Assembly: GCF_900220985.1 (NCBI RefSeq)
Contig: NZ_OCPC01000006.1
Location: forward strand, 265,256-329,255
Source of the DNA: Parahoeflea halophila
Lineage (GTDB): Bacteria; Pseudomonadota; Alphaproteobacteria; Rhizobiales; Rhizobiaceae
Length of the DNA: 64,000 bases
Direction of reading: 5' to 3'
The notes under the pieces are model-generated. The model was not told the DNA's origin and did no database searches. It saw only the letters and a list, made by a program, of their open reading frames with translations. This document shows, piece by piece, positions 41,641-50,643 of this stretch (positions are counted from its first letter, which is position 1; the number at the start of each line of letters is the position of its first letter). A program made the translations under genes and the position numbers.

Positions 41641-42426
41641 ATGCCCGACCGGACAAGCCCCTTCCTGATTCTGCAATCAATCGGCAAGACCTTCGCATCC
41701 GGCGTCACGGCGCTGGAAAATGTCAATCTGACGGTCAATGAAGGCGACTTCATGAGCCTTCTCGGCCCGTCGGGCTGCGGCAAATCCACGGCACTGAGGA
41801 TCATTGCCGGCCTGTCGTCACCGACATCCGGCGTGGTCGATTGGCGCGGTGCACCGCTTCAGCAGAACGACATCGGTTTCGTCTTCCAGGAACCGACCTT
41901 GCTGCCCTGGGCCAGCGTCTACGACAATGTCTGGGTGCCGTTGCGGCTCCGCGGCGTGTCGCGAAAACAGGCCGAACCGCAAATCGCGGAAGTGCTCGAA
42001 CGGGTGCATCTGACCGGGTTCGAGGACGCCGTGCCGCGGGAGCTTTCCGGCGGCATGAAGATGCGCGTTTCCATAGCCCGCGGCCTGGTCACCAGGCCAC
42101 GCATCCTGTTGATGGATGAGCCCTTCGCGGCGCTTGACGAGATCACCCGCTTCAAGCTCAACAACGATATTCTCGAACTCTGGCAGGAACGCGGCTTTAC
42201 TGTCCTGTTTGTCACGCACTCGGTCTTCGAGAGCGTTTTCCTCTCAAACCGCATCACCGTGATGGCCGCCCATCCCGGCCGGGTGTTCGACCAGCTCCCA
42301 ATCGACGCGCCCTATCCGCGCGACGCAGCTTTCCGCACTTCGGCACAATATGCCGAACTGTGCCGCAACACGTCCGACACGCTGTCGCGGGCCATGGGAA
42401 TGGAGACTGCCGATGCCGTCCATTGA
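41641..42426 (+). CDS. ABC transporter ATP-binding protein (SsuB/TauB type)
   Basis: 261 aa. Walker A GPSGCGKSTALRIIAG, Q-loop FVFQEPTLLPWASVYDNV, signature ELSGGMKMRVSIARGL, Walker B ILLMDEPFAALDE and H-loop LFVTHSVFES. Energises import with the neighbouring permease, whose gene it overlaps by 14 bp. Confidence 0.92.
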   Translation: MPDRTSPFLILQSIGKTFASGVTALENVNLTVNEGDFMSLLGPSGCGKSTALRIIAGLSSPTSGVVDWRGAPLQQNDIGFVFQEPTLLPWASVYDNVWVPLRLRGVSRKQAEPQIAEVLERVHLTGFEDAVPRELSGGMKMRVSIARGLVTRPRILLMDEPFAALDEITRFKLNNDILELWQERGFTVLFVTHSVFESVFLSNRITVMAAHPGRVFDQLPIDAPYPRDAAFRTSAQYAELCRNTSDTLSRAMGMETADAVH

Positions 42427-43267
42427 AGTCGCCCAACCCATTGTCATCGATGCCGACGAAGCCCGCCGGATAAGACGGCGCAAGATCGAGCGCACCGGCA
42501 GCTGGTTGCTGCCGCTGATCATCATGGTTGCGGCCATTGCGCTGTGGGACCGGATCTGCGTCTGGAACGGTATCCCGCAATATATCCTGCCGCGCCCCGG
42601 CGTGGTTCTGACCACCATGATCGAGGATGCGGGCCTGCTCTTTTCCTCGCTTCTGGTCACGCTCAGGATCACGGTACTGTCGCTCGCCCTCGCCGTCATT
42701 GGCGGCGTCGGACTGTCGGTTCTGTTCACGCAGTCCCGTTTCATCGAAATGAGCCTGTTCCCTTTTGCGATCGTGCTTCAGGTCACCCCGATCGTGGCGA
42801 TCTTCCCGCTGATCAACATCTATGTCGACGACCAGACCACCAAGCTGCTGCTCTGCGCCTGGATCGTGGCCTTCTTCCCGATCCTGTCCAACACCACGCT
42901 GGGGCTGAATTCGGTTGACCGCAATCTGATCGACTATTTCAGGCTCAATGGTGCCAGCCGCTGGCAGACCCTTTGGCACCTCAGGTTGCCCGCCGCCATG
43001 CCCTATTTTCTGGGTGGATTGAAGATCGCCGGCGGTTTGGCGCTCATCGGTGCCGTGGTCGCCGAATTCGTTGCCGGCACCGCCGGCCAGTCCTCCGGCC
43101 TTGCCTCGCGCATCATCGAGGCCGGCTACCGGCTCAATGCGCCAAGGCTGTTTGCAGCACTGATCCTGATCTCGCTCACCGGCATCATCATCTTTCTGCT
43201 GCTCTCGTGGATATCCCACCTCGCGCTGCATCGCTGGCACGAGAGCGCGCTGAAGCAGGAGCAGTAA
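42413..43267 (+). CDS. ABC transporter permease (SsuC/ThiX type)
   Basis: 284 aa with six helices. The EAA loop is DRNLIDYFRLNGASRWQTLWHLRLPAAMPYFLGGLKIAGGLALIGAVVAEF. N-terminal helix SWLLPLIIMVAAIALWDRICV. Start at the ATG with GGAG upstream. Immediately followed by the deaminase gene with a GTG start. Confidence 0.92.
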   Translation: MPSIEVAQPIVIDADEARRIRRRKIERTGSWLLPLIIMVAAIALWDRICVWNGIPQYILPRPGVVLTTMIEDAGLLFSSLLVTLRITVLSLALAVIGGVGLSVLFTQSRFIEMSLFPFAIVLQVTPIVAIFPLINIYVDDQTTKLLLCAWIVAFFPILSNTTLGLNSVDRNLIDYFRLNGASRWQTLWHLRLPAAMPYFLGGLKIAGGLALIGAVVAEFVAGTAGQSSGLASRIIEAGYRLNAPRLFAALILISLTGIIIFLLLSWISHLALHRWHESALKQEQ

Positions 43268-44590
43268 GTGACACAGCCCCCCATCGCCCTTCCCGCTTCC
43301 GGGTCCTATACACTCGCCAATCTCAGGCTGCACCGATCCCACCTGGACAAGACCGCCGGTTTTGCCTTCGGCAGCGAAGGCTTTGCGCTTGCGTCGGTCA
43401 CCGTTGCAGACGGCAAGATCACGGCCATTGATCCAGGATCCGGCATGGTCGATGCACCCGATCCGATCGATTGCAGGGGCGCCATTGCATTCCCGGCATT
43501 CGTGGATTGCCACACCCATATCGACAAGGGCCACATCTGGGGCCGCAAGCCCAACCCCGACGGCAGCTTTGATGGCGCACTGACTGCGGTCGGCGAGGAC
43601 CGCGAGGCCAACTGGTCAGCACATGATGTCGAGCGCCGCATGGAGTTTTCGCTGCAATGTGCCTATGCCCACGGAACCAGGGCGCTGCGCACGCATCTCG
43701 ATTCCCTGCCGCCGCAGGAAGACATCTCGTGGCCGGTTTTCGAGTCCATTCGGGAGCGCTGGAAAGGCCGCATCGAGTTGCAGGCTGCCTGCCTGTTCGG
43801 CATCGATCAGGCACGGGACGAGGCCTGGTTCAACCGGCTGGCGCATCTGGTGGCCCGGCATCGCGGTATCCTCGGTGCCGTCACCTACATTGTGCCAGAT
43901 CTCGACGCATTGCTGGACCGCATGTTCACCGCGGCCGTGGAGTTCGGCCTCGATCTGGATTTTCATGCCGATGAGACCGATGACATCAACGCCGTTTCGC
44001 TGGATCGTATCGCAGACACTGCATTGAGACACGGGTTTGAGGGCAAGATCCTCGTCGGCCATTGCTGCTCGCTGGCACGCCAGCCTGATGACATGATCAA
44101 GGCGACCCTCGACAAGGTGGCTCGCGCGGGCCTCTCGGTCGTCTCCCTGCCGATGTGCAACATGTATCTGCAGGACCGGCGTACGGACAGAACTACGCCA
44201 CGCTGGCGCGGCGTCACGCTGCTGCACGAGATGGCCGAGCGCGGCATCAATGTCTGCATTGCCTCCGACAACACCCGAGATCCCTTCTATGCCTATGGTG
44301 ATCTTGATGTGCTCGAAGTCTACCGCGAATCCACCCGCATCCTGCACTTCGATCATCCGGTCGGCGCCTGGCCTGCGACCGTCGCCGCCAACCCGGCCAA
44401 AGCCATGGGCCTTGCCGATCCAGGCATCCTGAAACCCGGCGCCGCTGCGGATCTCATCCTGTTTCGCGGCCGCAGCCTGACCGAACTTCTCTCTCGCCCC
44501 GAAAGCCGCCGAACACTTATCCGTGCAGGAAAGCTCATTGACGCGACTGTCCCCGATTACCAAGACCTAGATGATTTGATGGAGCCCTGA
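43268..44590 (+). CDS. Cytosine-deaminase-like amidohydrolase
   Basis: 440 aa, GTG start abutting the permease stop. Metal-binding motifs of the CodA class are FVDCHTHIDKGHIW (HxH), DLDFHADETDDINA, LVGHCCSLARQ (His) and IASDNTRDPFYAYGDLDVLEV (Asp). It deaminates or hydrolyses cytosine-like or other N-heterocyclic substrates imported by the upstream ABC system. CodA-type enzymes have changed substrate often (isocytosine, creatinine, s-triazines), so the exact reaction is open. Confidence 0.88.
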   Translation: MTQPPIALPASGSYTLANLRLHRSHLDKTAGFAFGSEGFALASVTVADGKITAIDPGSGMVDAPDPIDCRGAIAFPAFVDCHTHIDKGHIWGRKPNPDGSFDGALTAVGEDREANWSAHDVERRMEFSLQCAYAHGTRALRTHLDSLPPQEDISWPVFESIRERWKGRIELQAACLFGIDQARDEAWFNRLAHLVARHRGILGAVTYIVPDLDALLDRMFTAAVEFGLDLDFHADETDDINAVSLDRIADTALRHGFEGKILVGHCCSLARQPDDMIKATLDKVARAGLSVVSLPMCNMYLQDRRTDRTTPRWRGVTLLHEMAERGINVCIASDNTRDPFYAYGDLDVLEVYRESTRILHFDHPVGAWPATVAANPAKAMGLADPGILKPGAAADLILFRGRSLTELLSRPESRRTLIRAGKLIDATVPDYQDLDDLMEP

Positions 44591-44593
44591 GCC

Positions 44594-45991
44594 ATGGACA
44601 TGACCGCCCTGATCGCCGACCTGGTGGGCATCCGCCTCGAGCAGAACGACAAGATCATTCAGCAGAAAAGCCGGGATTTCTACTGGTACTCGCCGGTGCT
44701 CAAGCGCCAGCTCGACCATGTGACTGGCGATCTGGTGGCTTCGCCCAGGACCGAAGAGGAGCTGATCCGCGTCCTCAAGGCCTGTTACGCCCACGACATC
44801 CCTGTCACCCCGCGCGGCACCGGCACCGGCAATTACGGCCAGGCCATGCCACTGTCCGGCGGGCTTGTTCTCAGCCTCGCCGACATGAATGAAATCAGGG
44901 AGATCTCGCCTGGCCGGGTGATCTGCGGCCCAGGCGTCATCTGTTCCGACCTCGACAAGGCAACGCGGGCGCATTCTTCTCAGGAAATGAGAATGCACCC
45001 CTCGACCTATCACACCGCGACCGTCGGCGGCTTTATCGCCGGCGGTTCGGGCGGTGTCGGCTCGATCAACTGGGGCGGTCTGCGCGATTTCGGCAATGTC
45101 ATCCGGCTGCGCGTCGTCACCATGGAGGAAGAGCCGCAGATCTTGGAACTCACCGGCGAGGATCTGCACAAGGTTACCCATGCATATGGGACCAATGGCA
45201 TCATCACCGAGGTCGAAATGCCCCTGGCGCCTGCCTATGACTGGGTCGACGCAATCGTCGGCTTCGACAGTTTCGATGACGCAACACTCTATGCCAATGC
45301 GCTGGCGCGTCAGGACGGCATCCTGACCAAGCTGATCACGGTGGTGGCAGCGCCCTGTCCGTTCGACTATTTCAAGCGCCACCAAAAATTCCTCACCGAA
45401 GGCCAGAGCGTGGTTCTGGTCATGGTCGCACCGCACAGCCATGACGCCTTCAAGGCCTTTACCGCCAGGCACAGCGGCGAAGTCGTGTTCGATGCGAGCA
45501 TGGTGGAAGACCTCAAGGGCCTGCCGCCGGTGTTCGAACTCGCCTGGAACCATACCACCTTGCGGGCCCTTCGGGTCGATCCGGCCTGGACCTATCTGCA
45601 GTCGCTCTACCCCTTCCCCAACCAGATCGAACTTGCGGCCAAGATGGAACGGATGTTCCCGGGCGAGATGATCTCGCATCTCGAATTTGTCCGTTTTGAC
45701 GGCGACATCACCTGTTTCGGTCTGCCGCTGATCCGCTTCACCACCGAAGAACGGCTCGATGAAATCGTCGAGCTGCATCACGCGAACGGCTGCCCGGTGT
45801 TCAATCCGCACCGCTTCACCCTTGAAGAAGGCGGCATGAAGCAGACCGATGAGATCCAGCTTGCATTCAAGCGCCAGGCCGACCCCAAAGGCCTGCTCAA
45901 TCCGGGCAAGATGATTGCCTGGGATGATCCGGACTATGATTTTGGCTCTGGAGAGACATGGTTGTTCAAGGGCTTGAAGCAGGCAAGCTGA
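44594..45991 (+). CDS. FAD-linked oxidase (GlcD/VAO family)
   Basis: 465 aa. The FAD-binding PCMH domain has VTPRGTGTGNYGQAMPLSGGLVLSLADMNEI and YHTATVGGFIAGGSGGVGSINWG, with the C-terminal FAD-oxidase fold ending NPGKMIAW. Oxidises a hydroxyl or amine of a small acid. It starts 3 bp after the deaminase gene, so it probably acts later in the same pathway. Confidence 0.85.
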   Translation: MDMTALIADLVGIRLEQNDKIIQQKSRDFYWYSPVLKRQLDHVTGDLVASPRTEEELIRVLKACYAHDIPVTPRGTGTGNYGQAMPLSGGLVLSLADMNEIREISPGRVICGPGVICSDLDKATRAHSSQEMRMHPSTYHTATVGGFIAGGSGGVGSINWGGLRDFGNVIRLRVVTMEEEPQILELTGEDLHKVTHAYGTNGIITEVEMPLAPAYDWVDAIVGFDSFDDATLYANALARQDGILTKLITVVAAPCPFDYFKRHQKFLTEGQSVVLVMVAPHSHDAFKAFTARHSGEVVFDASMVEDLKGLPPVFELAWNHTTLRALRVDPAWTYLQSLYPFPNQIELAAKMERMFPGEMISHLEFVRFDGDITCFGLPLIRFTTEERLDEIVELHHANGCPVFNPHRFTLEEGGMKQTDEIQLAFKRQADPKGLLNPGKMIAWDDPDYDFGSGETWLFKGLKQAS

Positions 45992-46001
45992 GGCCCAGTC
46001 C

Positions 46002-46583
46002 ATGCGCATTCTCGTGGTCCACGCCCATCCCGTCGCTGCCAGTTTCAATGCCAGCCTGTTTCGCCTCACCGTCGAACGGCTTGCTGCAAACGGTCATCGG
46101 GTCGATGCCATTGATCTCTATCAGGAAGGTTTTGACCCGGTCATGAGCGAGACCGAGCGGTTGAGTTACCATGATCTCGAAACCAACCGGAAACCGGTCG
46201 AGAGCCATGTCGACCGGCTGCTCGCAGCCGAAGCCCTGGTGCTGGTCTATCCGGTCTGGAACTACGGCTTTCCGGCCATCCTCAAGGGCTGGTTTGATCG
46301 GGTGTTCCTGCCCGGCGTGTCCTTCGGACTGGTCGATGGCAAGGTCCGCCCGACTTTGCACAACATCGGCCGGCTCCTGGTCGTCACCTCCTATGGCGGT
46401 TCCCGGTTCCGCTCCTGGCTGATGGGCGACCCTCCGCGCAAGATCGCCAACCGCATGCTGCGCGCCACCGTCAGGCCCGGCGCGCCTGTTACTTACCTCG
46501 CCCATTATGACATGAACCTATCCACTGAGCAGACACGGCAATCTTTCATGTCCAGAGTGGAAAGAGCCTTGGACAAATTCTGA
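46002..46583 (+). CDS. NAD(P)H-dependent flavodoxin-fold oxidoreductase 1
   Basis: 193 aa, Flavodoxin_2/NQO1-KefF type. RILVVHAHPVAASFNASLFRLTVERL is the N-terminal FMN-binding segment and LVLVYPVWNYGFPAILKGWFDRVFLPGVSF the second. Reduces quinones or other acceptors. Its stop and the next start share bases (TGATG). Confidence 0.85.
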   Translation: MRILVVHAHPVAASFNASLFRLTVERLAANGHRVDAIDLYQEGFDPVMSETERLSYHDLETNRKPVESHVDRLLAAEALVLVYPVWNYGFPAILKGWFDRVFLPGVSFGLVDGKVRPTLHNIGRLLVVTSYGGSRFRSWLMGDPPRKIANRMLRATVRPGAPVTYLAHYDMNLSTEQTRQSFMSRVERALDKF

Positions 46584-47176
46584 TGCGTATTCTTCTGATC
46601 TATTGCCACCCGGTGCCCGAAAGTTTCTGCGCCGCAATTAGTGACACTGCCGTCAAAACCCTTGAAAAAACTGGCCACGAGGTCGATTTGCTGGATCTTT
46701 ATGCCGAGGGTTTCGACCCCGTGATGCGGGCTGATGAACGCCGCCGCTACAACGGGATGCAGCGCACCGATCATCCCTGCCCGGACCATGCCGAACGGCT
46801 TGAGGCGGCCGAAGGTTTGCTGTTTGTCTATCCAACCTGGTGGTACGGGCTGCCGGCCATGCTCAAGGGCTGGCTCGACCGGGTCTGGACACCGGAACTG
46901 ACCTTTCAGATCCCCGATGGCCCCGGCCCGATCAAGCCGCTGATGACCCATATCAACCTGCTTGGCGTGATCACCACCTGTGGCGCACCGCGCTGGTGGT
47001 CCTATCTGGTCGCACACCCGGGCAAACGCACCATCCTGCGCGGCATGCGGGCGCTGTGCGGCAAGTCCTGCAAGCGGCTGTTCATGGCCCATTACCTGAT
47101 GGACAAATCGACACCGGAAAGCCGCGCCACCTATCTGGCCGCGGTGGAAAAACGGCTTGCCAGAATCAGGGGCTGA
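46583..47176 (+). CDS. NAD(P)H-dependent flavodoxin-fold oxidoreductase 2
   Basis: 197 aa, a tandem paralogue of the previous gene: RILLIYCHPVPESFCAAISDTAVKTL and LLFVYPTWWYGLPAMLKGWLDRVWTPELTF align with it across both FMN segments. The two may form a heterodimer or differ in substrate. It converges on maiA with a 5-bp gap between stops. Confidence 0.85.
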   Translation: MRILLIYCHPVPESFCAAISDTAVKTLEKTGHEVDLLDLYAEGFDPVMRADERRRYNGMQRTDHPCPDHAERLEAAEGLLFVYPTWWYGLPAMLKGWLDRVWTPELTFQIPDGPGPIKPLMTHINLLGVITTCGAPRWWSYLVAHPGKRTILRGMRALCGKSCKRLFMAHYLMDKSTPESRATYLAAVEKRLARIRG

Positions 47177-47181
47177 GGCGC

Positions 47182-47823
47182 TCAGAAATTGTTGTTGTCC
47201 GGATGCGCTCTGACAAAGGCCGTCAGCTGATCGCAGGCCTCGCGGACCGCTCGGATCCTCGGCATCGCCGACAGGTCGATGCCCCAGCGCTCGGCATTGT
47301 AGATCTGCGGCATCAGGCAGACATCGGCGAGCCCCGGCGTGTCGCCGTGACAAAACTTGCCGCTCTTTTCTTTGGTCAGCATAGCCTCGAATGCCGTCAG
47401 CCCCTGGGAGATGAAATGCTGCATCCAGTCCGAGCGCGCCTCGGCGCCACCGCCGGTGATCTCCATCACATGGGCCACGACCGAAAGATTGCACACCGGG
47501 TGAATATCCATGGCGATAGCATGGGCCAACGCCCGCACCCGTGCCCGCCCCGGCAGGTCGTCTGGCAACAGCGGCAGGCCCCTTGTCTCGATCAGATACT
47601 CGATGATTGCCAGCGACTGCGTCAGCATCTGGCCGTCAATTTCAAGCGCCGGAACAAAGCCTTGCGGGTTGCGCTCGAGATGCGGCGCGGCGCGATGACT
47701 GCCATCGAGCAGATTGATCACCACCGGTGTGTAGTCGATGCCGGCAAGGTTGAGCGCGATGCGTACCCGATAGCTCGCCGAAGAACGCCAATAGTCATAA
47801 AGAACCGGTTTCTGTTCTGCCAT
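47182..47823 (-). CDS. maiA: Maleylacetoacetate isomerase (GST zeta class)
   Basis: 213 aa. The zeta-class GST signature SSASYRVRIALNLAG (SSCS-type serine cluster) is at residues ~14-28, with NPQGFVPALEIDG and LTQSLAIIEYL. Uses glutathione to isomerise maleylacetoacetate to fumarylacetoacetate in tyrosine/homogentisate breakdown. Last gene of the leftward homogentisate operon, 5 bp behind DUF2783. Confidence 0.92.
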   Translation of the reverse strand: MAEQKPVLYDYWRSSASYRVRIALNLAGIDYTPVVINLLDGSHRAAPHLERNPQGFVPALEIDGQMLTQSLAIIEYLIETRGLPLLPDDLPGRARVRALAHAIAMDIHPVCNLSVVAHVMEITGGGAEARSDWMQHFISQGLTAFEAMLTKEKSGKFCHGDTPGLADVCLMPQIYNAERWGIDLSAMPRIRAVREACDQLTAFVRAHPDNNNF

Positions 47824-47828
47824 CTGGT

Positions 47829-48023
47829 TCAGTCCTTCCGCCTAGCCGCCTGCAGGGCCTCCGACAACACCTGCCGGTCGCCGATATGGTTTGCCAGGAG
47901 CAGGATCAGCCGCGCGTTGAGCGCATCGCTCTCCGCCTTGCTCAGCCCTTCATGCACCGCAAGCAACTCGGCATAGAATTCGTCCGGGGACTTGATATTG
48001 GCCTTGGTGTTGAGAGAATTCAT
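47829..48023 (-). CDS. DUF2783 small protein
   Basis: 64 aa. SPDEFYAELLAVHEGLSKAESDALNARLILLLANHIGD is the DUF2783 pattern. These proteins are usually encoded beside an FAD-dependent hydroxylase, as here (3 bp downstream of it), and may be a subunit or assembly factor for it. Exact role unknown. Confidence 0.85.
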   Translation of the reverse strand: MNSLNTKANIKSPDEFYAELLAVHEGLSKAESDALNARLILLLANHIGDRQVLSEALQAARRKD

Positions 48024-48026
48024 CGT

Positions 48027-49634
48027 CTATCGCCCCATGGCCTTGCCTAGTGCTGCCTTCACTGCGGCCGCGTCGTAATGGTCCCAACGTGCCGCCACAT
48101 GCTGATCCGGACGCACCAGATAGACCCCTGCCGCAGCATTCCCGAGATAGCGTTGCCGAAGATAGCCATCATGATCGTCGCTCGTGGAAAGAGCGAGCCT
48201 CTGGCATGCTACACCGTCGACGGACACCGTATCCGGCGCCTCGGCGTCAATCGTCAGCAGATGGAAAGCCGAACCCAGCCGGTCGAGCAGCCAGCCGCCG
48301 GGCACCGGCGCATCCACCATCGGCGATCCGGGCCTTGTGCGCTCGGGCATCGCGGCGCAATCAGGGCCGTTGAGCGGCGAGCCGTCATAGGTGCACGGCA
48401 CCGACAGCCGGCCCGAATTGACCATCGGCCGAGTCGCCTCGTAGCGTTCGGAGAGGTCGAGCACCGCATCGCGGAAGATCCTGCTGATCTCCGATTTCGG
48501 CGTGATGAAATCGGTCGAGCGCGAGGAGTTGAGAATGTTTTCATCCGCGCCATGCACCCGCTCGGCATCGTAGCTGTCAAGCAAAGTAAGCGGTGACTTA
48601 CCATCCATGATCAATCTGAGCTTCCATGCCAAATTGTCGGCGTCCTGAAGCCCGGAATTGGCGCCTCGCGCCCCGAAGGGTGAAACCTGGTGCGCCGAGT
48701 CCCCTGCAAACAGCACCCGCCCTTCGCGGAACCGCTCCATGCGGCGGCACTGGAAGGTGTAGATCGAGCTCCATTCGAGCTGGTAGCTGATCTCGTCGCC
48801 CAGCATTGCCTTGAGCCGCCGGTCGATGTTTTCCGGCTTGAGCTCCTTCTCGCGATCGATGTCCCAGCCAAGCTGGAAATCGATGCGCCAGACATTATCG
48901 GGCTGCTTGTGCAGGAGCGCCGACTGGCCCCGGTTGAAGGGCGGGTCGAACCAGAACCATCTCTCCGTCGGAAAGTCGGCTTCCATCACCACGTCGGCAA
49001 TCAGGAAATTGTCCTCGAACACCCTGCCGGTGAATTCGAGCCCCAGCAGCGTCCGGATCGGTGACGCCGCACCGTCGCAGGCAACCACCCATTCAGCCGA
49101 GATCCGGTACGGCCCGTCCGGGGTGTCGATGGTCAACTCCGCGCCGCTTTCGTCCTGGCTGACATCAAGCACCTTCGAGCCGCCGCGCAGCTCGATCGGC
49201 TTGCCCTCGGCCTGGAGTTCGCGCACCCGGTCAACCAGATACTGCTCGAGATAATATTGCTGTAGATTGATGAAGGCCGGACGCTTGTGCCCCTGTTCGG
49301 TCAACAGGTTGAAGTCGAACACCTGCCGTTTGTCGAAAAACACCTTGCCGAGATTCCAGACCACGCCCTTGTCGACCATCGGGTCGCCGCAGCCCAGCCG
49401 GTCGAGGATTTCAAGCGGCCGCTTGGCAAAGCAGATCGCCCGCGAGCCCCAGCTCACCTTGTCGTTCTCGTCGACAACGACAACCGGCACATCTTGCATC
49501 GCAAGATCGACCGCCAGCGCAAGCCCCACCGGCCCGGCGCCGACCACCACCACCTTGTGGCGCACCGGTGCCCTGGCATCCTGGTCCGGCGAACGCTGAT
49601 AGGGATACAGCGGAACCTCGAAGATCTTGCTCAT
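48027..49634 (-). CDS. FAD-dependent aromatic hydroxylase (MhpA-like)
   Basis: 535 aa from the ATG preceded by GGGAGGTGGT. Rossmann VVVVGAGPVGLALAVDLA at about 28-45, DG motif WVVACDGAASPIRTLLG, and FAGDSAHQVSPFGARGANSGLQDADNL, followed by a thioredoxin-like C-terminal domain typical of large class A hydroxylases. In a homogentisate cluster it probably forms homogentisate from a hydroxyphenylacetate; this substrate is inferred from context only. Confidence 0.88.
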   Translation of the reverse strand: MSKIFEVPLYPYQRSPDQDARAPVRHKVVVVGAGPVGLALAVDLAMQDVPVVVVDENDKVSWGSRAICFAKRPLEILDRLGCGDPMVDKGVVWNLGKVFFDKRQVFDFNLLTEQGHKRPAFINLQQYYLEQYLVDRVRELQAEGKPIELRGGSKVLDVSQDESGAELTIDTPDGPYRISAEWVVACDGAASPIRTLLGLEFTGRVFEDNFLIADVVMEADFPTERWFWFDPPFNRGQSALLHKQPDNVWRIDFQLGWDIDREKELKPENIDRRLKAMLGDEISYQLEWSSIYTFQCRRMERFREGRVLFAGDSAHQVSPFGARGANSGLQDADNLAWKLRLIMDGKSPLTLLDSYDAERVHGADENILNSSRSTDFITPKSEISRIFRDAVLDLSERYEATRPMVNSGRLSVPCTYDGSPLNGPDCAAMPERTRPGSPMVDAPVPGGWLLDRLGSAFHLLTIDAEAPDTVSVDGVACQRLALSTSDDHDGYLRQRYLGNAAAGVYLVRPDQHVAARWDHYDAAAVKAALGKAMGR

Positions 49635-49683
49635 ACCACCTCCCGAAAAAGGAGCGGCTTTATCGGCCGCTCCTCCAGACGTT

Positions 49684-50634
49684 TCAGCCTTGCAGCTGCG
49701 CCCACATTTCCGCGTCGCGCTTGGCGGTCCAGATCCGTGGCGTGTCGATGTCGAGCGCTTCGTCATAGGCCCGGGCCACGTTGAACGGCAGGCAGTGCTC
49801 ATAGATCGCGTAGTCCGAGAATTTCGGGTCGCACTCCGCCCGGCATGCATCCCAGGCTTCCTTCAGCGATCCTCCGCGCAACGCAACCTGGGCCACCGGC
49901 CGGTAGGTCGACCGGACAAAATCGCTCGTTGAATCAAGGGCGGCATTGACCATAGCCTTGCCTGTCAACGCATCGCCTCTCCCCGGCGCAATCGCATCGA
50001 CGTCGAAGGACCGGATCTTTTCAACCGTTGCCGGCCAGTCGTGGAAATGCCCGTCGCCGCAATAGCAGGCGGAGTGATACTCGACGATATCACCGGTGAA
50101 CATGACGTTTTCATCCGGCACGTAAGCCACGATATCACCGGCCGTATGGGCACGGCCGAGGAACATCAGGTCGACCCGGCGCTTGCCGAGATAGACCGAC
50201 ATCCGCTTGTTGAATGTCGTTGTCGGCCAGGTCAGGCCGGGAATAGAGTCGTGCCCCTGGAACAGCCGGGGGAAACGCTCGAATTCCGAATCCCAGTCTT
50301 CCTGGCCGCGTTCGGCGACCATTGACCGGGCCTTCTCGCTCATGATGATCTGCTGCGCGCCATAGGCGGATGCGCCGAGAACGCGGACTGCGTGATAATG
50401 CGTCAGCACAAGATGCGTGATCGGCTTGTCGGTGATTGACCGCACCTTCTCGATGACCTTGTTGGCCAGTCGCGGCGTCGCCTGGGCCTCGATGATCATC
50501 ACGCTGTCATCGCCGATGATGACGCCGGAGTTGGGGTCGCCTTCGGCGGTAAATGCCCAAAGATCACGGCCGATCTCGGTGAACGAGATCTTCTTTTCCG
50601 CCATGTCGCCGGCGGATGCGAATTGCTTGCTCAT
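49684..50634 (-). CDS. Metallo-beta-lactamase-fold protein with altered metal motif
   Basis: 316 aa. MBL layout: SGVIIGDDSVMIIEAQATP, THYHAVRVLGAS at 78-89, AHTAGDIVAYVP and FTGDIVEYH. The usual HxHxDH is HYHAVR here, so the Asp and the last His of the motif are missing and only one metal may bind. It lies between the FAH-like and hydroxylase genes. It could hydrolyse a thioester or lactone in the pathway, or act non-catalytically. Confidence 0.85.
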   Translation of the reverse strand: MSKQFASAGDMAEKKISFTEIGRDLWAFTAEGDPNSGVIIGDDSVMIIEAQATPRLANKVIEKVRSITDKPITHLVLTHYHAVRVLGASAYGAQQIIMSEKARSMVAERGQEDWDSEFERFPRLFQGHDSIPGLTWPTTTFNKRMSVYLGKRRVDLMFLGRAHTAGDIVAYVPDENVMFTGDIVEYHSACYCGDGHFHDWPATVEKIRSFDVDAIAPGRGDALTGKAMVNAALDSTSDFVRSTYRPVAQVALRGGSLKEAWDACRAECDPKFSDYAIYEHCLPFNVARAYDEALDIDTPRIWTAKRDAEMWAQLQG

Positions 50635-50643
50635 TAAGAAGTC

